From the NCBI GenBank assembly GCA_026419775.2, contig JAOPGA020000894.1, positions 1 to 36,089 on the forward strand: a stretch of 36,089 nucleotides of DNA, given 5' to 3'. The position numbers were made by a program, and so were the translations under genes. This DNA comes from Acrasis kona. Lineage: Eukaryota > Heterolobosea > Eutetramitea > Acrasida > Acrasidae. How positions within the stretch are numbered: the first letter of the stretch is position 1; every line of letters starts with the position of its first letter. The notes under the pieces were generated by a model. It saw only the letters and a program-made list of their open reading frames with translations. It was not told the origin of the DNA and made no database searches. Shown piece after piece: positions 30,019 through 36,089 of this stretch.

Positions 30019-31325
30019 ATGAACTTCGGTTCCACTAAGCAGAGCTCGAAGCAAACGTATAATTTTACCCAGGAACCTGGTGCCATAGGTGCTCGAGGTA
30101 AATATAGGGACCCATTCAATCAAATCGCCAAACCAGAAAAGTACTTTAAACGACTAGATGAGTTTGTGCTGAATCTGCATAAACTCACATTTAAGACGTG
30201 AACTAACCTTGTTTATAGTGCGAATATAATGTCGGATAAGAGGATTTTCAGAGGGTATGATTCGATTTGTTATTCTACTTGTGGCTTACGACTAATAGTA
30301 ATACATACGCTGCCCAAATCCTACCTATAAATGCACAATCTGATAATCTGATTTCTAAACAAAGAGAGGCACATAAAAATAAAGTAAAAGCCGAAGAGGC
30401 ACGTAGACAACAACTAGAAAAAGAGCGTGCAAGTGCTATTATGACACCTCTCCCAATAGAGGGCAGAAAGCACACAGAAATTCAGACAGATAGATACTTG
30501 GAGGAGGTTTCAGACCATGTCAAAGAATGTGAAGCATTTACACAGACAGACCCATTCATGGACAGGCCAGAGAGTCCCTTGTACCTTCCAACTAAATCAG
30601 GACTTGATGTAGCTGTACAAGTAGAAGAAGATTTGTTCCATTTCGACTCGGAAGTTGATCCTATTCTCGAAGTGTTGATTGGGAAAACATTGGAGCAAAG
30701 TATGCTTGAAGTTATGCAGGAAGAAGAAATGCAAAATATCGAAAATGCACAAAGAGAATTTGAGCAAGCCAGAAATGAGAGGCTCAACGCTACCCAAGTA
30801 CTTGAAGCTGATGAAAGGCGTAGATTTGAGGAGAAACAAAGGAGAAAGGAGCAAGAAAGACAAAGACTGCAAAGAGAAAGCACAGTCAAGCAGAAACTTT
30901 CTTCTCGCACATTTTCAAAGTTGTTTTTATCAAACCTGGAAGGACGCGTTTTCGATACTCTGGAGAGACAAGGGTTCTTCTACGACGTGGTTCAAAGAGA
31001 TATTGAGGTCAACTTTATGCCATGGCTGACAGAGAAGGTTCAGGATATTACAAAGACAAAGGAGAATGGAAGAAGCATATTAGATGCCCTGATCAAAAAC
31101 ACAATTCGGGATATGCTTCGCATAAATAAGGAGGCAAAGGACGAACGATTGAAGCGAGAGGAGCAAGAAAGAATTCAATTAGAAGAGGAGAGGTTAGCCG
31201 CAATAGAGAGAGAAAGGATATTAGAGCAAGAGCGTCTCCTTAAACTAGAAGAAGAGCAGAATAAATTAAATACAGAAGAAAATGCTGAACAGCAAGAACA
31301 AGAGGATGAAGAATATGATGAATAG
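30019..31325 (+). CDS. RSPH3: Radial spoke protein 3 (RSP3/RSPH3)
   Basis: Exons 30019-30197 (or -30161), 30219-30254 and 30299-31325. The 36-nt middle exon encodes ANIMSDKRIFRG and joins NTYAAQILP, matching the RSP3 signature 'NIM.DRRv.RGNTYAA'. Then come EIQTDRYLEEVSDHV, AFTQTDPFMDRPESPLYLP and VDPILEVLIGKTLEQSMLEV, the conserved RSP3 core, followed by a long Glu/Arg-rich coiled coil. RSP3 forms the dimeric stalk of axonemal radial spokes and anchors protein kinase A. Intron 2 is 44 nt. Intron 1 is ambiguous: 30198-30218 would be only 21 nt (413 residues), while a GTTTGT donor at 30162 gives 57 nt (401 residues); both keep the frame. The gene implies a motile flagellum at some stage. Confidence 0.92.
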
Positions 31326-31517
31326 ACCATCACCAATAGTAAATATTATGTTGTACCAACCATTTAAATATCCTGAACCTATGAATTTAACTTTTCGACA
31401 GTTTTACTTCGAAATTTAATCTTGAATGGTTTCTTTCTTTTAGAAGATATGTAGTAATGTTTTTGAATAGTATATTTATTGACATGATGGCCTTGATTTC
31501 CTTTCATAACGTACATT

Positions 31518-31703
31518 CTAGAGTTCGCTGTTGCTTAGCGGCTGCTGACATATCCTGCACTTATTCAGTTTTAAAGCACATTCAGCACAAATCTTGAATG
31601 TTCCTGAATCTGGATTCTTACCACACTCTGGGCATGTTCTCAAATCTCTGGTGAAAGCTTTATGTGATTCACAACCCTTGCATACTCCTGGTCCTGCTGG
31701 CAT
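31518..31703 (-). CDS. 61-residue zinc-ribbon protein
   Basis: MPAGPGVCKGCESHKAF opens a 61-residue protein with four CxxC knuckles (CKGC, CPEC, CAEC, CRIC), enough for two zinc sites. The end, CAECALKLNKCRICQQPL, resembles the end of the small CRIPT-type zinc proteins, but the protein is much shorter and the rest does not match. No membrane segment or targeting signal is seen. An AATAAA lies about 50 nt after the stop on the minus strand. The Cys pattern and clean start and stop support a real gene. Function unknown; RNA- or protein-binding would be a guess. Confidence 0.7.
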   Translation of the reverse strand: MPAGPGVCKGCESHKAFTRDLRTCPECGKNPDSGTFKICAECALKLNKCRICQQPLSNSEL

Positions 31704-32161
31704 ATTTTTTATTTAAAAATAAATAATTATCTTTAGACCTATTTATTACAAACAGAATGAGAATAATAGGTCTATAATACCTACACAAAGTGGCAGTAAA
31801 TGATTAATTGAAAGTGGGACAGAATAGAGTACTCTTCTACAAAACAAACGTGGCAGGATTGTAGTTTTTTGTAGCTGTCACCTTCCAATAAAAACTCACA
31901 ATAATATGCCAATATTCTTCTCTGTACGCACTCTGCCAATCACGACAGAATAAAAGTCACAACTTCCTCTCGGAAGGTCGCTAGTATTTTCTGGTGTATT
32001 TTTCGTTTGGAACAATCATCGAGTTGGAGTGACGTTGCGGAACATGCTAAAAAGCAATCAAGGTTTGGTTCACCTAATCATTATACTGGTATTAACATCG
32101 AAGCGTTTCCAGCAAAGGTTACTGTAGTAGACTAGAATGCTTCATTTTCTAATTGCGTGAC
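31704..32161. other. Gene-free stretch, divergent flank
   Basis: About 460 bp between the divergent zinc-ribbon and ceramide synthase genes. No RNA gene or conserved frame is seen. A 27-codon frame at 32044-32127 (MLKSNQGLVHLIIILVLTSK) could be an upstream ORF of the ceramide synthase mRNA. It cannot be spliced to extend that protein, because a TAA at 32150-32152 closes the frame before the ATG and no acceptor follows it. Confidence 0.5.
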
Positions 32162-33270
32162 ATGCGAAATGGAATGTTGTTTGCGGACGGATTTGGAGAA
32201 ATTTATATTGTAACATTGATTTGCCTCAACCAAATGCCAAAATATATTCCATCACTTGTGGCGGAGCCTGGCCCCTCAGAAGCCCGCATCATCAACTTTT
32301 ATCCCATCTTTGATTTTAGCGTGGCACTTTCTTCTGCTGTGGTACTACTTTTTGTTAGGAGATTTCTGGCCAAAAATGTATTTCGCCCATTAGCAGTAAA
32401 AAATGGATTAGATAAAACCACACAACAAAGATTCGTCGAAAACGCGTGGTTCACTTTTTATTATGTGTTGGAGGTTTCAGCAGGACTTTATGTGCTTTGG
32501 GATAGTGAGTGGTTGTGGAATCCGATCATGACCTACACCAACTACCCCATCGAACATCAACTTGATTTCAATAGACCGGAGCTTTTTGGTCTCAGAACAT
32601 ACTATCTAGTTGCTTGCGGTACGTATTTTACACCTTTACAAACACTCACAATAGGACAATAGGGTTCTACATGCAAGCATTATATGGACTTTTATTTATT
32701 GATGAGAGGATGAAGGATTTTTGGGAAATGACCATTCATCACATTATAACCATAATTTTGATCTCCTTCTCTATAGTATCTTCTTATCATAGAGCAGGTA
32801 GCATAATCATCTTTTTGCATGATGTTGTTGATGTGTTTTTGTACTCTGCAAAAGCTTTTCATGAAATTGGAAGAAGCAACATTGCCAACACATTATTTGG
32901 AATGTTTGCGGTTTCATTTTTTGTTCTTCGTCTAATACTGTTGCCAATGTTCGTATTGAATGCATATTTCCTTCTTGACGACCCTGTCATGATCACTTCC
33001 TTCCCACCAAGCAAATTCTTGTTCAAGTACGTTACAGATGCTTATTATCCTATCGAAATTAGCAGTTATGGTGTGTGCGCATTCCGGTGGTGCTTGTCCA
33101 CTTTATGGTTAGTGCTAATTGGCTTAGCACTTTTAGTATGCTTGCATGTTTACTGGTTTTCAATCATCTTTAAAATGGTCATGAAAATTGTTTTGAAGAA
33201 TGATCGCTGGAATCATGACCCAAGATTGAATGCACCTAAAAATAACGAAGCAAAAAATAAGGTTGTATAA
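32162..33270 (+). CDS. Ceramide synthase (Lag1/TLC domain)
   Basis: Two exons, 32162-32618 and 32663-33270 (44-nt intron), give 354 residues. The frame is open nine bases further 5' but without an ATG, so I start at MRNGMLFADG. Several membrane segments are seen. The TLC core reads YMQALYGLLFIDERMKDFWE, then MTIHHIITIILISFS with the paired His of the Lag1 motif, then LHDVVDVFLYSAKAFHEIG, matching ceramide synthase 'LHD..DvfLe.aK...y.g'. The enzyme N-acylates a sphingoid base with fatty acyl-CoA in the ER. No homeobox is present. The tail is Lys/Asn-rich (NNEAKNKVV), which may retain it in the ER. The intron has two acceptors 8 nt apart; only the second (32662) keeps the frame. Confidence 0.92.
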
Positions 33271-33419
33271 TTATAAACTTCTTTTTACTGTCCGTTAATA
33301 TTGTATTATAAAACTGTTGCTGTGTTTAGAAATATGAAATAAATTCGTTCAATTTTGTCATCAACAAAGTTGTTGGTTTAGTAAAGTCACATAAGATTAC
33401 AACATTTAATTGACCAACG

Positions 33420-34366
33420 ATGGATGTGACCCTAGAATTTCTAGGGTTTGTTGAGAAGAGTAGACTAAATAGCGACCAAATAGAGACAGAACACAGTACT
33501 GAAAAATCTTCTTTTATTGAATCTGCAGCGGCAATCGTTAGTGTTACATAACATTGTCTCAGACTGACTTACAATCGTAGAGAGAAGAGTTATATGACGT
33601 TTACGAAGAGATCATAGAGTATACAAGGCATTACTTACGCACATCAGTGAGCGGTGCCACAGCACAGCAACCGTTTGCTGCCATTTCAATTTCAGAACAA
33701 CTCAGACAAACAAATGCAAACATTTCCGATCTAAAGGATGTTTTGAGCCAGTTTGAAGAAAATAGCAAACAAGCGAAACTAAATGAAAACAGCCAACAAA
33801 GAGCCCACTACCATGCAGTAATTCACTTTTTAGCCGTACTAAGCAAAAAAGTAACGCAGCAGTACGATGTTGTTGGATCCATGCAACAAGAGTCTGTTAA
33901 TGTGTCCCAAAAATTATTTAATGACACTGCAGTCCAATCCTTATCAAATGAACAGTTGAAAGCAATTAATGACGGATACAGGCAAGAACAGGATGACGAA
34001 GATGATGTACAGATACCAGCTGAACTCCAACAACAGTTAAGAGAAGAAAATCTACTTTTACATGAAGAGCTTGATGCTGCCCTAGAGGATGCCATGGATG
34101 CGGCCAGGAAAGCCATGGAAATAGGAGATCTGGTGCAGATATTTGAGGAAAAGATTAACGAGCAGTCAGCAATGATTGAGCAACTATATAGCAACTCGTT
34201 GAAAACAAGTTCGAACATTGTGGATGCAAAGGAAGTGTTGATTACCACAGGTAAGGGGTCCAAAACATGGTTTCCTTCATTTTCAACATTGTTCCGCAAC
34301 ATGCTTTTATACTTGTTATTGTTCGCAAGCATAATGTTAGTGATATTTGATCAAGTGAACTCGTAA
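33420..34366 (+). CDS. STX18: Syntaxin-18/Ufe1-type ER Qa-SNARE
   Basis: Two exons, 33420-33536 and 33581-34366, with a 44-nt intron, give 300 residues; exon 1 (MDVTLEFLGFVEKSRL) joins at SAAAIREELYDVYEEI. The N-terminal part is helical (Habc-like) and contains HYHAVIHFLAVLSKKV. The SNARE motif lies near the end (MEIGDLVQIFEEKINEQSAM, then IEQLYSNSLKTSSNIVDAKE), with the ionic-layer Gln expected in INEQ. A single C-terminal membrane anchor follows (MLLYLLLFASIMLVIFD). Syntaxin-18 accepts Golgi-to-ER (COPI) vesicles with Sec20, Use1 and the Dsl1/NRZ tether. Other Qa-SNAREs are less similar. AATAAA is at 34379-34384. Confidence 0.85.
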
Positions 34367-34378
34367 CAATGTATGATT

Positions 34379-34401
34379 AATAAAAGATTTTTTTATTTAT
34401 T
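34379..34401. terminator. Poly(A) signals for both convergent genes
   Basis: AATAAA on the plus strand at 34379-34384 serves syntaxin-18. Two overlapping AATAAA on the minus strand (34401-34396 and 34397-34392) are placed to serve the unknown nuclear protein gene. The two sets are back to back. Confidence 0.6.
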
Positions 34402-34464
34402 AAAAACTAAATGAAAGGCGCGACAGCCTTTTCTAATGTTCCCAGTTGATAAGTTACTTTCCTC

Positions 34465-35412
34465 TCACTTGATGTCAAAGTCAGTATCGGTTATGACGGG
34501 AATTTGTTGATAGCAGGAGTCGACAGGATCGAACGAATACATTTTTGAAATGATCTCCTTGTACGCTTCTTCTCTGTTCTCCTTTGACATCTTCTTCATA
34601 TGCTGGCACATGACTTCCAACTTTTCCTTGAACATATCAAAGTTACTTAATTTCGAAACTTTGGAAGATGGTTCTTCGACGTGTTGTTCTTTCCTCTTTC
34701 TCTTCTTGGGTTTAAGATCTGCGTCCTCTGTTGAAAGTGTACTGGTCGAAGTAAGTTGCTTCTTCCTAGCGAACACCATGATGGGTTGCGACTGCTTGAT
34801 TAGTATGGGATTGTCCGTGTCCTGATGCCTGTATAGATTGACACGCAGCGCAAAGGGTTTGCGGTCGTGATGGTACGACACGTCCGTGAACTTGAATCTA
34901 ATTGTCGTCTCAAAGTAAGGATTGTCGTCCATCTTCTTTTCTAACGTAGAGTCAGTCACACCCTTCAAAATGGCCTTGTTGTTCTTGAGGATCTCTTCCC
35001 CTGATACGGGATCGACCACTTGTAGTTGTGAAAGCAATTCAGTGTCGCCTAAGAAATTTCCGGTGGCCCTCTGTCTGAGTTCATAAGTTATGGAGCTAAA
35101 ATAGGTTGACTCAATGTCTTCACAATTACTGTCCCTGTCCTTCCTTGTTCCGAGGTATAGATGTAAGTTTTCTCCCGCTCCACACACGGTGGCACTTCTT
35201 GTGACAGTTGTCCATCCGCCTTTGTTCGTGGTGTCTTTGTCCTCTTTTTCCTCCAAGTGAACGTGAGGCAATGGGGAGAAGTCTTTTGCATCCAACCGTT
35301 CATCAAAAATTGACTCTTCATCACTCTTCAATACAAAGTCGAACGAGTAATCTCCGATAGGTTTACCGAGTTCTTCTGCAAGATAACTCGAAGGTGACAA
35401 GTCTCTTTGCAT
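34465..35412 (-). CDS. Nuclear protein of unknown function, possible DNA-binding beta domain
   Basis: A single-exon 315-residue protein I cannot assign. Residues about 95-220 look like one beta-rich domain: LQVVDPVSGEEILKNNKAIL, then TIRFKFTDVSYHHDRKPFAL and QPIMVFARKK. A conserved-looking core that ends in 'F.L.v......S.p..V.aRK' recalls Ig-like transcription-factor domains (Rel, STAT or CudA type), but this is weak. A clear nuclear signal, KPKKRKRKEQ, follows at about 234, then a helical C-terminus (KEKLEVMCQHMKKMSKENRE). It is probably nuclear and may be a transcription regulator. No intron is seen. A poly(A) signal lies 70 nt downstream. Confidence 0.7.
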   Translation of the reverse strand: MQRDLSPSSYLAEELGKPIGDYSFDFVLKSDEESIFDERLDAKDFSPLPHVHLEEKEDKDTTNKGGWTTVTRSATVCGAGENLHLYLGTRKDRDSNCEDIESTYFSSITYELRQRATGNFLGDTELLSQLQVVDPVSGEEILKNNKAILKGVTDSTLEKKMDDNPYFETTIRFKFTDVSYHHDRKPFALRVNLYRHQDTDNPILIKQSQPIMVFARKKQLTSTSTLSTEDADLKPKKRKRKEQHVEEPSSKVSKLSNFDMFKEKLEVMCQHMKKMSKENREEAYKEIISKMYSFDPVDSCYQQIPVITDTDFDIK

Positions 35413-35875
35413 TAGAAAGTGAGTGTTTCAAAATATTATACGAAGTTGTTATTTTCGCGTTGGTTCCAGTGGGAGGTCTTTATCAATATAACGATCACGT
35501 CGGCGACTGTGAACGTTGTTTTTTAGTTGTTGTCAAAAATTCTCTGCTTATTTTCATCATAAGAACTCAACTCTGAAATGGTGAAGGTTCAAACTTTTTT
35601 CGCTCACTTAAGTTCGGTTGATGTTCTTGGTTGATAGTATTTAAAAATATCTTTTTTAAAAAGTTTTGTGCGTAAAACAAATTTCAAAGTCTTTTTCTTT
35701 AACGATTAGTACATCTTTCTGGATACTCCGAAATCACTGTAATGACTGCATTGGGAAATAGCATCTAAATACATTTGACCCTGTTGCCGATGGTAGTCCA
35801 TCTGTAATCGGATGTTGGGCTCCGTTTCGTCTTGTAAAAGATCAATCAAAAATATCAATATTGATTTGATTAATC
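35413..35875. other. Gene-free stretch, divergent flank
   Basis: About 460 bp, AT-rich in its middle, between the divergent nuclear-protein gene and the PA14-type gene. No RNA gene or conserved frame was found. It probably carries both promoters; no clear TATA box could be assigned. Confidence 0.5.
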
Positions 35876-36089
35876 ATGAAAAACAAAATACATCTCGTCA
35901 TAGCGATTCTCACTGTACTTCATACATCAATATGTTTAAGCGGACTAAAAGGATACTACTACAACAATACAGCCGCATCCGGCGATCCAATTAAGGAGCA
36001 AATAGATTTGAACATTGAATTCTACTGGGGCAATACTGACAGATTTAGTGCCCTATGGGTGGGGCAGTTTATAGCACCTACTAATGGAG
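35876..36089 (+). CDS. Secreted PA14-type domain protein, 5' part only
   Basis: The frame starts at ATG 35876 and runs off the window end after 71 codons. A signal peptide is clear (MKNKIHLVIAILTVLHTSIC). The mature start reads GLKGYYYNNTAASGDPIKEQ, then DLNIEFYWGN and DRFSALWVGQFIAPTNG, which fits the start of PA14 domains ('GL.geYy.n....g.p...r.d..i.f.wg......fsvrW.G...ap'). PA14 domains are carbohydrate-binding modules found in many secreted enzymes and adhesins. The rest of the protein, and so its role, is outside the window. Confidence 0.8.
   Translation, partial: MKNKIHLVIAILTVLHTSICLSGLKGYYYNNTAASGDPIKEQIDLNIEFYWGNTDRFSALWVGQFIAPTNG

Noticed and set aside
30198-30218. In-frame TGA in RSP3 taken as a reassigned or read-through codon
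   Set aside because: TGA serves as the stop of other genes here (RanBPM, DnaJ), and a GT-AG intron removes it.
22161-34366. A membrane-trafficking gene cluster (arrestin-like, VPS54, syntaxin-18, with PI4K nearby)
   Set aside because: They act at different membranes, are mixed with unrelated genes on both strands, and dense eukaryotic genomes yield such neighbours by chance.
35812-35994. 60-codon plus-strand frame at 35812
   Set aside because: Overlaps the PA14 gene start in another frame and lacks any protein-like pattern.
1-36089. CRISPR arrays, rRNA or tRNA genes, bacterial operons
   Set aside because: No regular repeat-spacer units, no rRNA stretches and no tRNA cloverleaf noticed in the intergenic gaps; the genes are plainly eukaryotic. 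A tRNA scan by software would be more reliable than reading by eye.

Overview
This is nuclear DNA from a gene-dense, AT-rich, flagellated protist. Short GT-AG introns interrupt most of the larger genes, and there is an APC/C subunit, a GARP tether subunit, an ER Qa-SNARE, a peroxisomal import receptor and a radial-spoke (axonemal) protein. A Naegleria-like heterolobosean is my best guess, but that is inference from gene style, not proof.

Left 5 kb (1-5032): a graveyard of transposons. Reading from the edge, there is a minus-strand LINE fragment (RNase H C-terminus plus a Cys/His tail). It is followed by an AT-rich spacer with a 30-bp imperfect direct repeat, then a broken plus-strand gene whose second half resembles DUF6589-type transposon proteins. 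A decayed minus-strand Tc1/mariner (DDE) transposase lies inside that gene. Last comes a frameshifted plus-strand Gag/protease-like retroelement remnant carrying the window's only ambiguous base (4495).

Right 31 kb (5271-36089): seventeen cellular genes in very tight packing. Minus strand: HSP70 with a recognisable heat-shock promoter; a cyclic-nucleotide-gated channel; PI4-kinase alpha (8 exons); a RanBPM/Gid1 protein (6 exons); CDC23/APC8; an arrestin-domain protein; VPS54 (10 exons, one apparent frameshift); a small membrane-anchored acidic protein; a 61-residue zinc-ribbon protein; and a nuclear protein of unknown function. Plus strand: PEX7, a PPR protein, WDR74/Nsa1, a DnaJ protein, radial spoke protein 3, a ceramide synthase, syntaxin-18, and the first 71 codons of a secreted PA14-type protein cut by the window edge (plus strand total eight; with the minus-strand ten this makes eighteen genes if the cut one is counted).

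I rebuilt 31 introns by joining reading frames across GT...AG. Nearly all are 35-44 nt. Several first exons too short to stand out as open frames were recovered this way (channel, PPR protein, RSP3, syntaxin-18, the two 5' exons of PI4K). Head-to-head start codons are only 30, 41 and 54 bp apart, and several stop codons overlap AATAAA. The genes look like ordinary housekeeping genes rather than one pathway, although several (PI4K, VPS54, arrestin-like, syntaxin-18, ceramide synthase) act on membranes. I see no multi-gene defence or biosynthetic system. The most novel material is the nested transposon region, the odd HSP70 C-terminus, the very short introns and the unknown nuclear protein.
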